A DNA stretch of 64,000 nucleotides from DLAJ01 sp964655525 (lineage in GTDB: Bacteria > Bacillota > Clostridia > Lachnospirales > Lachnospiraceae), in the NCBI GenBank assembly GCA_964655525.1, contig CAZZNE010000003.1, positions 124,001 through 188,000 of the forward strand, read 5' to 3'. Shown in pieces: positions 31,636 through 41,753 of the stretch (the first letter of the stretch is position 1; each line of letters starts with the position of its first letter). The notes beneath the pieces are model-generated. The model was not told the origin of the DNA. It did no database searches and saw only the letters and a program-made list of their open reading frames with translations. The translations under genes were made by a program, and so were the position numbers.

Positions 31636-34056
31636 ATGAATACAGCATTATCATGGATTAAAGCATATGTGCCCGAATTGGATTGCACGGATAAGGAATA
31701 CTGTGACGCCATGACGTTATCGGGAACGAAGGTCGAGGGCTATGAGCGCACGGACAAAAATCTGCAAAGTATCGTAGTCGGACAGATCATAAAGATTGAG
31801 AAACATCCCGACGCCGACAAGCTGATCGTCTGTCAGGTCAATATCGGCAGCAAGACGATTCAGATCGTCACGGGAGCGTCCAATGTCAGGGAGGGCGATA
31901 AAGTTCCCGTTGTTTTAGACGGCGGAAAAGTAGCGGGAGGACATGACGGTGGTCCTTTGCCGGAGGATGGAATCACGATCAAAGCGGGACAATTGCGCGG
32001 CGTGCCGTCAAACGGTATGATGTGTTCGATTGAAGAACTTGGTTCGGATCGTAATTTCTATCCCGAAGCGCCGGAAAACGGTATTTATATTTTTGCGGAT
32101 GACGTTGAGGTCGGCGCGGATGCGATCGAGGCACTCGGACTGCACGATACGGTATTTGAATACGAGATCACCTCAAACAGAGTGGACTGCTATAGCATTT
32201 TAGGAATTGCGCGCGAGGCTGCGGCGACATTCGGAAAGGCGTTTGTTCCGCCTGTCGTCAAAGAGACGGGGAATGACGAAAAAGCGGAGGACTATATTTC
32301 CGTGGAAGTAAAGGATATGGAACTCTGCACAAGATATTGCGCGCGCGTCGTTAAAAATATCAAGATCGCGCCGTCGCCGAAGTGGATGCAGAGACGGCTT
32401 GCGGCAAGCGGTATCCGCCCGATCAACAATCTGGTTGATATTACCAATTATGTCATGGAAGAATACGGACAGCCGATGCATGCGTATGATCTTAGCACGA
32501 TTGCGGGCAAAAAGATCATTGTGCGCCGTGCAGCCGACGGCGATGAATTTCAAACGCTGGACGGGCAGATGCGCGCTTTGGATAAAGACGTGCTGATGAT
32601 CTGTGATGCCGAAAAGGAGATCGGCATTGCGGGAATTATGGGCGGCGAGAATTCCAAGATCACGGATGACGTGACAACGGTTCTCTTTGAGGCGGCGACA
32701 TTCAACGGCGCGAACATCAGAAAATCGGCAAAACGGATCGGACTTCGCACAGATGCTTCCGGCATTTTCGAGAAAGGACTTGAACCCCGCAATGCACAGG
32801 CTGCCATTGATCGTGCCTGCGCGCTGATCGAGGAGCTTGGCTGCGGGGAAGTGGTTGGCGGTATGGTGGACGTGAAAGCGCCGTTTCAGGATCCGGTCAG
32901 AGTGCTTTTTGAGCCGGAAAAGATCAATGAGTTCCTTGGTACGGAGATCGCGCGGGAAGAAATGCTGAAAATATTTGAGCGCATCGAGATCGTCTATGAT
33001 GAAAAGACAAATGAATTGATCTGCCCGACGTTCAGACAGGATCTGCTCGGTTTTGCGGATATTGCTGAGGAGGTCGCAAGATTTTACGGTTATGATAAGA
33101 TACCCGTGACGCTGCCGAACGGCGAGGCGACGGCAGGGAAGCACTCGTTTTCACAGCGGATCGGGGAGAAGGCGAGAGAGGTTGCAGAGTTCTGTGGATT
33201 CTCCCAGTGCATGTGCTATTCGTTTGAGAGTCCGAAGGTGTTTGATAAACTGTTACTGCCGGAGGACAGTCCGCTGCGCAAGACCGTGTCAATCTTAAAT
33301 CCGCTCGGTGAGGATTTCTCTGTCATGAGAACCTTGCCGTTAAACGGCATGCTGACGTCGCTTGCGACGAATTATAACAGACGCAATAAGGACGTGCGGC
33401 TTTATGAAATGGGAAATGTATATCTGCCTAAGCAGGTGCCCGTGACAGAGCTTCCTGATGAGCGTATGATGTTTACGCTCGGCATGTACGGGGAAGGCGA
33501 TTTCTTTAGCATGAAGGGCGTCGTGGAGGAATTTTTTGAGTATGTCGGCATGCGCGAAAGAGTCGAATATGACCCTGAGGCAGGCAAGCCGTATCTTCAC
33601 CCGGGACGGCAGGCGCTCATTCGCTATCAGGGAAAAGAGCTGGGCTATCTCGGAGAGGTGCATCCTCAGGTTACGGATGCGTATCACATCGGGACGAGAG
33701 TATACGTCGCGGTGCTGGATATGACGGAGCTGACTCCGCTTGCGACGTTCGAACGCAAATATGAGGGACTTACCCGGTTCCCGGCAGTGACGCGGGATCT
33801 CAGTATGGTTGTGCCGAAGGAGATCCGAGTCGGTCAGCTGGAAGCGGTTATTTTGCAGCGCGGCGGTAAGATCCTCGAGAGCTGCGAGCTGTTTGATCTT
33901 TATGAGGGAGAGCAGATCGGGGAAGGCTTCAAGTCCGTTGCTTATTCGCTGACGTTCCGCGCAAAGGATAGGACGCTGGAAGACAACGATGTGAACGGTG
34001 CAATGAAGAAAATTCTCAACGGCCTGCAGAATATGGGCGTGGAATTGCGGTCATAA
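31636..34056 (+). CDS. pheT: Phenylalanine--tRNA ligase beta subunit
   Basis: 806 residues, full length. Domains in order: N-terminal B1, a tRNA-binding OB fold (KIEKHPDADKLIVCQVNIG, about 53-71), B3/4 editing domain (ITSNRVDCYSILGIAREAAA), B5 (NEFLGTEIAREEMLKIFERI), a class II-like core (GKHSFSQRIGEKAREVAEF), and a C-terminal FDX-ACB domain (TRFPAVTRDLSMVVPKEI). It completes the Phe-tRNA ligase with PheS and shares the T-box transcript. AGAAAGGAAAG precedes the ATG. Confidence 0.97.
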   Translation: MNTALSWIKAYVPELDCTDKEYCDAMTLSGTKVEGYERTDKNLQSIVVGQIIKIEKHPDADKLIVCQVNIGSKTIQIVTGASNVREGDKVPVVLDGGKVAGGHDGGPLPEDGITIKAGQLRGVPSNGMMCSIEELGSDRNFYPEAPENGIYIFADDVEVGADAIEALGLHDTVFEYEITSNRVDCYSILGIAREAAATFGKAFVPPVVKETGNDEKAEDYISVEVKDMELCTRYCARVVKNIKIAPSPKWMQRRLAASGIRPINNLVDITNYVMEEYGQPMHAYDLSTIAGKKIIVRRAADGDEFQTLDGQMRALDKDVLMICDAEKEIGIAGIMGGENSKITDDVTTVLFEAATFNGANIRKSAKRIGLRTDASGIFEKGLEPRNAQAAIDRACALIEELGCGEVVGGMVDVKAPFQDPVRVLFEPEKINEFLGTEIAREEMLKIFERIEIVYDEKTNELICPTFRQDLLGFADIAEEVARFYGYDKIPVTLPNGEATAGKHSFSQRIGEKAREVAEFCGFSQCMCYSFESPKVFDKLLLPEDSPLRKTVSILNPLGEDFSVMRTLPLNGMLTSLATNYNRRNKDVRLYEMGNVYLPKQVPVTELPDERMMFTLGMYGEGDFFSMKGVVEEFFEYVGMRERVEYDPEAGKPYLHPGRQALIRYQGKELGYLGEVHPQVTDAYHIGTRVYVAVLDMTELTPLATFERKYEGLTRFPAVTRDLSMVVPKEIRVGQLEAVILQRGGKILESCELFDLYEGEQIGEGFKSVAYSLTFRAKDRTLEDNDVNGAMKKILNGLQNMGVELRS

Positions 34057-34135
34057 AAGAGTTTCCTAAATTCTTATGGAATTTGGAAAATCAGGGAAGA
34101 ATCATAACAGGGAATAGAAAGAGAGGAATGTCAGG

Positions 34136-35569
34136 ATGGAGCACAAAAATACATGGACGACCTATGATAAGAAGCAGTTAAAGGAGTGCGAGCAGCTTTC
34201 AAAGGAGTACCGTGATTTTTTGGACAATGGAAAAACGGAACGCGAGTGTGTGGATACGATCGTGAATGAAATCGAGAAGCATGGTTATGTGGAGCTGGAA
34301 AAGCTTGCGGCGGAGGGAAAAACCTTAAAAAGCGGGGACAGAGTTTATTCCGTGTGGATGAATAAAACCATTGTTCTGTATCAGATCGGGGAAAATCCGA
34401 TGGAGCAGGGCATGAACATTTTGGGCGCGCATATCGACTCACCGCGCTTGGATGTGAAGCAGAATCCGCTCTATGAGGATGGCGGATTTGCTTATCTGGA
34501 TACCCATTATTACGGCGGTATCAAAAAATACCAGTGGGTGGCGCTTCCGCTTGCCATGCACGGCGTTGTGGTAAAAAAAGACGGAACGACCGTCATGGTC
34601 AATATCGGCGACAGGGAGGACGATCCCGTACTCTTTATTTCCGATCTGCTCGTTCATCTTTCTCAGGAGCAGCTTGAGAAAAAAGCAGCGAAAGTGATCG
34701 AGGGAGAAGCGCTTGACCTGATCATCGGAAACCGCCCGTATCACGAAGAGAAGGATAAGAAAAAGAGTGACGATAAAAAAGATAAGGAAGATGCGTTGGA
34801 AAAGGATGCGGTAAAGAAAAGTGTTCTTGCCTTATTAAAAGAGTACTATGACATGGAGGAGGAGGATTTTATCTCCGCGGAGTTGGAGATTGTTCCGGCT
34901 GGAAAAGCGCGTGAGGCGGGCATTGACCGCAGCATGATCATGGCATACGGTCAGGATGACCGCGTATGCGCATTTGCATCCTATCGCGCCATGCTGGAGC
35001 TTACTCAGGTGAAACGTACGGCATGTTGTATATTGGTGGATAAAGAGGAAATCGGAAGCGTCGGCGCAACCGGTATGGAGTCACACTTCTTTGAAAATTC
35101 CGTAGCGGAGCTGATGCAGCTTTGCGGAAATTATTCGGAACTTGCGCTTCGCAGATGTCTTGCGCATTGCGACATGCTTTCCTCCGATGTATCGAGCGCT
35201 TATGATCCGACTTATGCGAGCAGCTTTGATAAAAAGAATGTTGCCTGTCTCGGTGATGGTATGGTATTTAATAAATTTACCGGCGCAAGAGGAAAATCCG
35301 GCTCTAACGACGCCAATGCGGAATATATCGCGCATATCCGTGAGATTTTTGAACGGAAAAAGGTGAATATACAGACAGCTGAGCTGGGAAAGGTCGATCT
35401 TGGCGGAGGCGGTACCATCGCGTATATTCTGGCTCTTTACGGAATGAATGTCATTGACTGCGGCGTGCCCGTACTGAATATGCACGCGCCATGGGAGGTG
35501 ACGAGCAAGGCGGACTTATATGAGATGAAGCGAGGCTATGTGGCGTTCCTTGAGAATGCAGAATTATAA
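34136..35569 (+). CDS. apeB: M18 family aminopeptidase
   Basis: A 477-residue cytosolic zinc aminopeptidase of the M18 (aspartyl aminopeptidase) family. Metal and active-site motifs are present: GAHIDSPRLDVKQ (zinc histidine near 98), LVDKEEIGSVGATGMES, HCDMLSSDVSSAYDPTYAS and HAPWEVTSKADLYEM at the C-terminus. An acidic and basic low-complexity insert (KDKKKSDDKKDKEDALEKD) lies near residue 205. AGAGAGGAATGTCAGG precedes the ATG. It trims acidic residues from peptides in other organisms. Confidence 0.94.
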   Translation: MEHKNTWTTYDKKQLKECEQLSKEYRDFLDNGKTERECVDTIVNEIEKHGYVELEKLAAEGKTLKSGDRVYSVWMNKTIVLYQIGENPMEQGMNILGAHIDSPRLDVKQNPLYEDGGFAYLDTHYYGGIKKYQWVALPLAMHGVVVKKDGTTVMVNIGDREDDPVLFISDLLVHLSQEQLEKKAAKVIEGEALDLIIGNRPYHEEKDKKKSDDKKDKEDALEKDAVKKSVLALLKEYYDMEEEDFISAELEIVPAGKAREAGIDRSMIMAYGQDDRVCAFASYRAMLELTQVKRTACCILVDKEEIGSVGATGMESHFFENSVAELMQLCGNYSELALRRCLAHCDMLSSDVSSAYDPTYASSFDKKNVACLGDGMVFNKFTGARGKSGSNDANAEYIAHIREIFERKKVNIQTAELGKVDLGGGGTIAYILALYGMNVIDCGVPVLNMHAPWEVTSKADLYEMKRGYVAFLENAEL

Positions 35570-35583
35570 ACATGAGAGTACAA

Positions 35584-35627
35584 GAATTTTCTGCGGAAAC
35601 GGAAACGGTCCGCAGAAAATTCTTTTA
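35584..35627 (+). terminator. Terminator of the M18 aminopeptidase gene
   Basis: GAATTTTCTGCGG (35584-35596) pairs with CCGCAGAAAATTC (35610-35622), followed by TTTTAT. Confidence 0.85.
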
Positions 35628-35644
35628 TACGTGGAGAATGCAAT

Positions 35645-36679
35645 ATGGAGCAATTACGAAAATCCGATTATGATTTTGATCTGCCGAAGGAACTGATCGC
35701 GCAGACCCCCTTAGCGGATCGGGCAGCGTCAAGGCTGCTCGTGTTACATAGACAGACGGGAGAATATGAGCACAAAACGTTTCGAAATATCAAGGATTAC
35801 CTGCAGCCGGGGGATTGCCTTGTGCTAAATAACACAAAGGTCATTCCCGCAAGACTGATGGGCATTAAGGCGGATACCGGCGCTGTGATCGAGGTACTGT
35901 TATTGAAACGAAAATCGGACGATGTTTGGGAAACATTGGTGAAGCCTGGGAAAAAAGCGCGTCCGGGTGCGGTCATTTCCTTTGGGGACGGTCTGATCAC
36001 CGGAACGGTGTTAGAGATCGGCGAGGAGGGTAACCGTTTGATCCGGTTTTCGTATGAGGGCATTTGGGAGGAGGCGCTGGATCGGCTTGGCGAGATGCCG
36101 CTCCCGCCTTATATTACGCAGAAGCTGGAGGATAGAAACCGCTATCAGACAGTTTACGCCAAGTATGAGGGCTCAGCCGCTGCGCCGACGGCAGGATTGC
36201 ATTTCACGAATGAGCTGTTAAAGGAATTGGAAGATTCGGGCATCGTATTGGCATATGTCACGCTCCATGTGGGATTGGGAACATTCCGTCCGGTGAAAGC
36301 GGAGAATCTGCTTGAGCATCACATGCATTCCGAAAGCTATGAGATCACGGAGGAAGCGGCAGAGAAGATCAACCATGCCAAACAGACGGGACACCGCGTG
36401 ATCTGCGTCGGCACGACAAGCTGCCGTACGATCGAGAGCGCTGCGGATGAGAACGGGCTGTTAAAGGCATGTCACGGAGATACCGATATTTTTATTTATC
36501 CGGGTTATCATTTTCAGATATTGGATGCGCTGATCACCAATTTTCATTTGCCGGAATCTACACTCATCATGCTTGTCAGCGCGCTGGCCGGCAGGGAGCA
36601 GGTGCTTGCTGCTTATCAGGAAGCGGTGAAGGAACGGTATCGCTTTTTCAGTTTTGGGGATGCGATGCTGATCGTCTAG
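35645..36679 (+). CDS. queA: S-adenosylmethionine:tRNA ribosyltransferase-isomerase
   Basis: 344 residues, the usual QueA length. It adds the epoxycyclopentane ring to preQ1 at position 34 of tRNAs, a step in queuosine synthesis. Motifs: LIAQTPLADRAASRLLVL, FRNIKDYLQPGDCLVLNNTK, APTAGLHFTNELL, HVGLGTFRPV and the C-terminal LITNFHLPESTLIMLVSALA. TGGAGAATGCAAT precedes the ATG. Other queuosine genes (tgt, queG) are not in the window. A long terminator follows. Confidence 0.97.
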   Translation: MEQLRKSDYDFDLPKELIAQTPLADRAASRLLVLHRQTGEYEHKTFRNIKDYLQPGDCLVLNNTKVIPARLMGIKADTGAVIEVLLLKRKSDDVWETLVKPGKKARPGAVISFGDGLITGTVLEIGEEGNRLIRFSYEGIWEEALDRLGEMPLPPYITQKLEDRNRYQTVYAKYEGSAAAPTAGLHFTNELLKELEDSGIVLAYVTLHVGLGTFRPVKAENLLEHHMHSESYEITEEAAEKINHAKQTGHRVICVGTTSCRTIESAADENGLLKACHGDTDIFIYPGYHFQILDALITNFHLPESTLIMLVSALAGREQVLAAYQEAVKERYRFFSFGDAMLIV

Positions 36680-36709
36680 TAGGAAATCCTGCAGCTCGGA
36701 AAGGAATGA

Positions 36710-36765
36710 AAAAAGAATGAATCCCCTGAAATACTTGCATTATTTCAGGGGATTCATTCTTTTTG
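36710..36765. terminator. Terminator after queA, 24-bp perfect stem
   Basis: AAAAAGAATGAATCCCCTG... (36710-36733) pairs perfectly with 36741-36764 across a 7-base loop and ends in a T-run. Between here and the prs stop (36766-36934) I see no gene or clear motif. Confidence 0.92.
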
Positions 36766-36934
36766 TGTATCACATGGATACTGTTATCTTTTAGCCTATT
36801 GGCATTATAGCATATGCAATTCTAAAAAGTAATATTCCGCTTCATTCCACTAATTCGAAATTCGTCTGCCTGATGTTTACGATGGATGTCGTAAGACAAA
36901 AATCGGGAAATATAAGCTTTTGTTGCTGAATGTG

Positions 36935-38122
36935 CTAAATATCAATATCCTTGCGCGCATTATAAAGGGCAAGGATTTTTTGTATTTTTTCCGTCGGCGT
37001 CATAACATTTGTCATGGAAATATCATGATTCATAAAGTCGATAATGGAAGCTACGAACTTGCTCATATCCGCCTCAATATAATACGGGCGTTCTAACAGC
37101 TCAGGGCGGCGGTAGCTTAAATTGGTGGTGATCACCTTGTCAAAATACATCTTCTCATACGCCTGATCGAATGCATCCAGCCCGTTTGTGAAAAGACCGT
37201 AGGTGCAGCAGATGTATACGCGTTTGGCGTTGCGCTCTTTTAGCTGTCTTGCCGTGTCCAACATGCTTTCGCCGGAGCTGATCATATCGTCAATGATAAT
37301 GACGTCCTTTCCGTCGATATTGTCACCGAGGAATTCATGGGCAACGATCGGATTTTTTCCGTTTACGAGCGTGGAATAGTCACGGCGTTTATAAAACATA
37401 CCCGTATCGACGCCGAGTACGGAGGCAAGATAGATCGCGCGGTTTAACGCGCCCTCGTCCGGGCTGATGACAACGGTATGATCTTTGTCGATGATCATAT
37501 CCTTTTCGCTGTGCAGGAGCGCGCGCGCAAACTGATAATTCGGAGTAAAATTGTCAAAACCATTCAGCGGCGTCGCATTCATGACGCGGGGATCGTGCGC
37601 ATCAAAGGTGATGAAATTGGAGACACCCATTTCCGCAAGCTCCTCCAGTGCATAGGCGCAGTCGAGCGATTCCCTGCCGTTGCGTTTATGCTGACGTCCC
37701 TCGTAGAGAAAAGGCATGATGACATTAATACGGTGCGCCTTGCCGTTTGCCGCGGCAATGATACGCTTTAAGTCCTGATAGTGGTCATCGGGGGACATAT
37801 GATTAGGGAAACCGTTTAAGGAATAAGTAATGGAATAATTTGTCACATCGCATAAAATAAATAAATCCTTGCCGCGCACCGATTCTTTGATGACAGCTTT
37901 TCCCTCGCCGCTGCCGAAACGGGGGCAGGAAACCTGAAGGAGATAGGAGTCTTCTGCATAGCCGTGAAAAGCGGGATCTTTTTTTGTTACATTATTGATG
38001 GTTTTCCGATAGCCGACAAGATAGTTGTTGACACGGTTCCCGAAAAGCTCCGTTCCGTTCATGGAAACGAGCTTTAAGGGGGCGACAGGAAGGGCGTGTT
38101 CCAATTCCGATAGATTGGGCAT
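36935..38122 (-). CDS. prs: Ribose-phosphate pyrophosphokinase (long form)
   Basis: A 395-residue PRPP synthase, longer than the 315-residue classical form. It makes PRPP from ribose 5-phosphate and ATP. The PRPP-binding motif VIIIDDMISSGESMLDTA is intact, and FDAHDPRVMNATPLNGFDNF and VVISPDEGALNRA match the family's pyrophosphate and ATP sites. Extra length lies mainly in the N-terminal region. GAGGAG lies 9 bases before ATG 38122. The gene is monocistronic on the minus strand, diverging from the DUF512-der operon. Confidence 0.92.
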   Translation of the reverse strand: MPNLSELEHALPVAPLKLVSMNGTELFGNRVNNYLVGYRKTINNVTKKDPAFHGYAEDSYLLQVSCPRFGSGEGKAVIKESVRGKDLFILCDVTNYSITYSLNGFPNHMSPDDHYQDLKRIIAAANGKAHRINVIMPFLYEGRQHKRNGRESLDCAYALEELAEMGVSNFITFDAHDPRVMNATPLNGFDNFTPNYQFARALLHSEKDMIIDKDHTVVISPDEGALNRAIYLASVLGVDTGMFYKRRDYSTLVNGKNPIVAHEFLGDNIDGKDVIIIDDMISSGESMLDTARQLKERNAKRVYICCTYGLFTNGLDAFDQAYEKMYFDKVITTNLSYRRPELLERPYYIEADMSKFVASIIDFMNHDISMTNVMTPTEKIQKILALYNARKDIDI

Positions 38123-38215
38123 GGTAATGTTCTCCTCGTGGTAAGTTTGGGTCGTTTGCGTATCTCGTGATCTGTATGTGTATTTGTATGTGGTTGAAAA
38201 CTGTTTTTCACTTAT

Positions 38216-38244
38216 TTTATATCATTCTGCTAGTGACACGTCAA
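38216..38244 (-). promoter_or_regulatory. Predicted promoter of prs
   Basis: On the minus strand TTGACG (38239-38244), a 17-bp spacer and TATAAA (38216-38221), about 95 bases before the ATG. Confidence 0.65.
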
Positions 38245-38319
38245 GAAATTTCTAGTAAAATAAGAAAGAACATGACAGGTTCTTTGCGGGATTTTGCAAA
38301 AGAAAGAGAGCGGGGCTTT

Positions 38320-39660
38320 ATGGCGGCGGAGCATACGATCAAAACGGTAAAACCGGGCAGCATAGCGCAGGAGATGGGGATGGAAGCCGGAGATACCCTG
38401 CTTTCTATCAATGAGCAGCCGGTAGAAGATATTTTTGATTATCAGTATCTGCTTCAGGATGAATATATCGAGGTTGAGATCCGCAAACCGGATGGGGAAG
38501 AATGGCTGTTGGAGATTGATAAGGAATATGGTGAAGATCTTGGTGTGGAGTTTGAGAACGGACTGATGGACGAGTACCGCTCATGCCGTAACAAATGTAT
38601 CTTCTGTTTTATCGATCAGATGCCGAAGGGGATGCGTGAAACACTGTATTTTAAGGATGATGATTCAAGATTATCGTTTTTGCAGGGAAATTATGTGACG
38701 TTGACGAACATGTCCGAGCATGATATTGACCGGATCATCCGTTATCATTTATCCCCGATCAACGTGTCGGTTCAGACGATGAATCCCGAGCTCCGGTGCA
38801 GAATGCTCAACAACCGTTTTGCGGGAGAGGCATTACAAAAGCTCGACCGTCTCTATGAGGGCGGGATTCACATGAACGGTCAGATCGTGTTGTGCAAGGG
38901 AATCAATGACGGGGCGGAGCTTGATGAAAGCATCCGCAGGCTGACGCGCTATCTTCCACAGATGGAGAGTGTATCCGTTGTTCCGGTCGGGCTGTCCAAA
39001 TACCGCGAAGGATTGTATCCGCTTGAGCCGTTTACAAAGGAGGATGCGAAAGAGGTCCTGAAGCTCATCCACGGCTGGCAGGAGCGTATTTATGCCGAAC
39101 ACGGCGTCCACTTTATTCATGCATCGGATGAGTGGTATATTTTGGCGGAAGAGGAACTTCCGGAAGAGGAGCGTTACGACGGATACCTGCAGTTGGAAAA
39201 CGGCGTCGGGATGGTGCGTCTGCTTCTTACAGAGTTTGAAGAAGCTTTTGCACGGTTATCAGGAGAAGCAGCGCATGGAAAGTTGACATTGACCAATAAA
39301 GTCAAAATAACGATGGCGACAGGTTATCTGGCGTATGCATATATCTGCAAGATGGCAAAGCGCATGGAGCAGTTACTTTCCGGACTGACGGTTCAGGTAA
39401 TCGCTATCCGCAATGATTTTTTCGGGGAATGCATCACGGTATCAGGACTGTTGACGGGGACAGACATCATTGCGCAGCTAAAGGGAAAGGAACTCGGCAG
39501 CGTGCTGCTTTTACCGCAGAATGTATTGCGGAGCGGCGAAGATGTTTTTTTGGATGATGTGACGGTTGGGCAGATGGAAAGCGCTTTACAAGTATCCGTT
39601 GATATTGTAAAATCAAGCGGGCAGGATTTTATCGATGCGATCATGAAGCAGATAAGATAA
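38320..39660 (+). CDS. DUF512 radical SAM-like protein
   Basis: 446 residues. An N-terminal PDZ-like part (VKPGSIAQEMGMEAGDTLLSINEQPV) is followed by cysteines C89, C93 and C96 in CRNKCIFCF, the CX3CX2C radical-SAM pattern, then IDQMPKGMRETLYFKDDDSRLSFLQGN, split here by reading. The C-terminal DUF512 domain (about 250-446) includes HASDEWYILAEE and GYLAYAYICKMA. It is widespread in Clostridia next to der, as here, but its reaction is unknown. Start at ATG 38320 follows GAGAGCGGGG; ATG 38272 is possible. Confidence 0.9.
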   Translation: MAAEHTIKTVKPGSIAQEMGMEAGDTLLSINEQPVEDIFDYQYLLQDEYIEVEIRKPDGEEWLLEIDKEYGEDLGVEFENGLMDEYRSCRNKCIFCFIDQMPKGMRETLYFKDDDSRLSFLQGNYVTLTNMSEHDIDRIIRYHLSPINVSVQTMNPELRCRMLNNRFAGEALQKLDRLYEGGIHMNGQIVLCKGINDGAELDESIRRLTRYLPQMESVSVVPVGLSKYREGLYPLEPFTKEDAKEVLKLIHGWQERIYAEHGVHFIHASDEWYILAEEELPEEERYDGYLQLENGVGMVRLLLTEFEEAFARLSGEAAHGKLTLTNKVKITMATGYLAYAYICKMAKRMEQLLSGLTVQVIAIRNDFFGECITVSGLLTGTDIIAQLKGKELGSVLLLPQNVLRSGEDVFLDDVTVGQMESALQVSVDIVKSSGQDFIDAIMKQIR

Positions 39661-39714
39661 AACAGAAACAGATAAGGCAGACTGGCAGTTTGAGAATCAG
39701 ATAAAGAGGTAGTG

Positions 39715-41049
39715 ATGAGTAAAAAAAGAAAGCCCATTGTGGCGGTGGTCGGCAGACCGAATGTAGGGAAATCAACCTTGTTCAATGCGCTTGCAGGCGG
39801 GCAGATTGCCATCGTCAAGGATACGCCGGGCATTACGAGAGACCGCATTTATGCGGATATTACATGGCTGGACCGGCAGCTTACGCTGATCGACACGGGG
39901 GGCATTGAACCGGACAGTGATGACGTGATCCTTTCGCAGATGCGCGAGCAGGCGCAGATCGCGATGGATACGGCGGATGTGATCCTATTTTTAGTGGATG
40001 TCAAACAGGGACTCGTCGATGCCGACGCGAAAGTGGCGGACATGCTCAGGCGTTCTCATAAGCCGATCGTGCTCGTCGTCAATAAGGTGGACAGCTTTGA
40101 AAAAATGATGATGGACACCTACGAGTTTTATAATCTGGGCATCGGAGAACCAATCCCGATTTCGGCGGCAAACAGACTGGGGATCGGCGATATGCTCGAT
40201 CATGTGCTGGAGCATCTTGGCGAGGAAAGCTTTGAGGAGGAGGACGATGATCGGCCGAAGATCGCCATTGTCGGAAAGCCGAATGTCGGAAAATCGTCGA
40301 TCATCAATAAGCTTGTTGGGGAGAACCGTGTGATCGTTTCCGATATTGCGGGTACGACACGGGACGCGATCGATACGGCAGTGACGTATCAGGGGCGGGA
40401 ATATGTCTTTATTGATACGGCGGGACTGCGGCGTAAAAATAAAATAAAAGAAGAACTGGAACGGTATATGATCGTCCGTACCGTCGGCGCGGTAGAGCGT
40501 GCGGATGTGGTGTGTCTAGTCATTGACGCGGAGGAAGGCGTGACCGAGCAGGATGCCAAGATCGCGGGAATCGCGCATGAGCGCGGAAAGGGAATGATCA
40601 TTGCGGTCAATAAGTGGGACGCGGTGGAAAAAGATGATAAGACGATCTACCGCTTCACGGAGAAAATCCGGCAGACGCTTGCGTTCATGCCTTATGCGGA
40701 GCTGCTCTTTTTATCCGCCAAGACGGGACAGCGTCTTTATAAGCTGTATGAGACGATCGACGCGGTCGTGGAGAATCATGCGATGCGCGTGCAGACGGGC
40801 GTATTAAACGAGATCATGACCGAGGCGGTAGCCATGCAGCAGCCGCCGACGGATAAAGGGAAGCGTCTCAGGCTGTATTATATCACGCAGGTGTCCGTTA
40901 AGCCGCCGACCTTTGTGATCTTTGTGAATGATAAGGAGCTGATGCATTTCTCCTATACAAGATATTTGGAAAATAAGATCAGGGACGCGTTCGGTTTTCG
41001 GGGAACGCCGTTAAAATTTATTATTAGAGAACGAAAGGACAAAGAATAA
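39715..41049 (+). CDS. der: Ribosome-associated GTPase Der (EngA)
   Basis: 444 residues, two tandem GTPase domains and a C-terminal KH-like domain. First domain: GRPNVGKST, DTPGITRDR, DTGG, NKVD. Second: GKPNVGKSS, DIAGTTRD, DTAGLRRK, NKWD. Der is needed for 50S ribosome maturation. AAAGAGGTAGTG precedes ATG 39715 (a GTG at 39712 is in frame). It forms an operon with DUF512 upstream and plsY, gpsA downstream, a gene order common in Lachnospiraceae. Confidence 0.97.
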   Translation: MSKKRKPIVAVVGRPNVGKSTLFNALAGGQIAIVKDTPGITRDRIYADITWLDRQLTLIDTGGIEPDSDDVILSQMREQAQIAMDTADVILFLVDVKQGLVDADAKVADMLRRSHKPIVLVVNKVDSFEKMMMDTYEFYNLGIGEPIPISAANRLGIGDMLDHVLEHLGEESFEEEDDDRPKIAIVGKPNVGKSSIINKLVGENRVIVSDIAGTTRDAIDTAVTYQGREYVFIDTAGLRRKNKIKEELERYMIVRTVGAVERADVVCLVIDAEEGVTEQDAKIAGIAHERGKGMIIAVNKWDAVEKDDKTIYRFTEKIRQTLAFMPYAELLFLSAKTGQRLYKLYETIDAVVENHAMRVQTGVLNEIMTEAVAMQQPPTDKGKRLRLYYITQVSVKPPTFVIFVNDKELMHFSYTRYLENKIRDAFGFRGTPLKFIIRERKDKE

Positions 41050-41051
41050 CG

Positions 41052-41711
41052 ATGGTTCGGATTTATTGCTTATTGATCGGCTATGTGTTCGGCTTATTTC
41101 AGACGGCATACATTTACGGGAAGCTGCACGGGATTGACATCAGAGAGTATGGCAGCGGAAATGCGGGGACGACCAATACGCTCCGTGTACTTGGAAGAAA
41201 GGCGGGCGTGATCGTTCTTTTCGGCGATATTGCAAAATGTATCCTTGCGGTGGTGCTCACGGCTGTGATCTTTGATTCCTCGCATCCTGATATGATCTAT
41301 CTGTTAAAACTGTATGCGGCGGCTGGCGCCATCCTCGGACATAATTTCCCGTTTTATCTGCATTTTAAGGGGGGCAAGGGCATTGCGGCGACAGCAGGAA
41401 TGATCCTGTCGTTTCACTGGTTTATGATTCCGGTCGAGATCGTGGTGTTTTTTGGTACCTTTTTTCTCACGCATTATGTGTCGCTCGGTTCGCTGCTCGT
41501 CTATGTTACCTATATGATCATGCTGATCGTGATGGGGCAGACAGGCGTATTTGCCATGCCGCAGGTATATTTGAATGAGATGTATGTGCTGGGAATCCTA
41601 TTGACGGTCATGGCGTTTGTAAAGCACAGACAAAATATTGTCAGGCTGCTTCACGGAGAGGAACGAAAGACGTATCTTTCCAAGAAAAATAAAGAGGCGG
41701 CCGGAAAATAG
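41052..41711 (+). CDS. plsY: Acyl-phosphate glycerol-3-phosphate acyltransferase
   Basis: A 219-residue membrane enzyme with about five helices that makes lysophosphatidate from acyl phosphate and glycerol 3-phosphate. PlsY motifs are present: REYGSGNAGTTNTLRVLGRKAG, GAILGHNFPFYLHFKGGKGIAAT and KHRQNIVRLLHGEE near the end. Only 2 bases separate it from der, so they are coupled; the ribosome site AGAGAACGAAAGG lies within der. It supplies phospholipid synthesis together with gpsA next to it. Confidence 0.96.
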   Translation: MVRIYCLLIGYVFGLFQTAYIYGKLHGIDIREYGSGNAGTTNTLRVLGRKAGVIVLFGDIAKCILAVVLTAVIFDSSHPDMIYLLKLYAAAGAILGHNFPFYLHFKGGKGIAATAGMILSFHWFMIPVEIVVFFGTFFLTHYVSLGSLLVYVTYMIMLIVMGQTGVFAMPQVYLNEMYVLGILLTVMAFVKHRQNIVRLLHGEERKTYLSKKNKEAAGK

Positions 41712-41753
41712 AAGGAATGTATCACAATAATAAGAAAAGAGGAAAAATGGGAT

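Noticed and set aside
32200..33144. 314-codon frame antisense to pheT
   Set aside because: pheT is certain on the plus strand and the antisense frame has no start signal or known motif.
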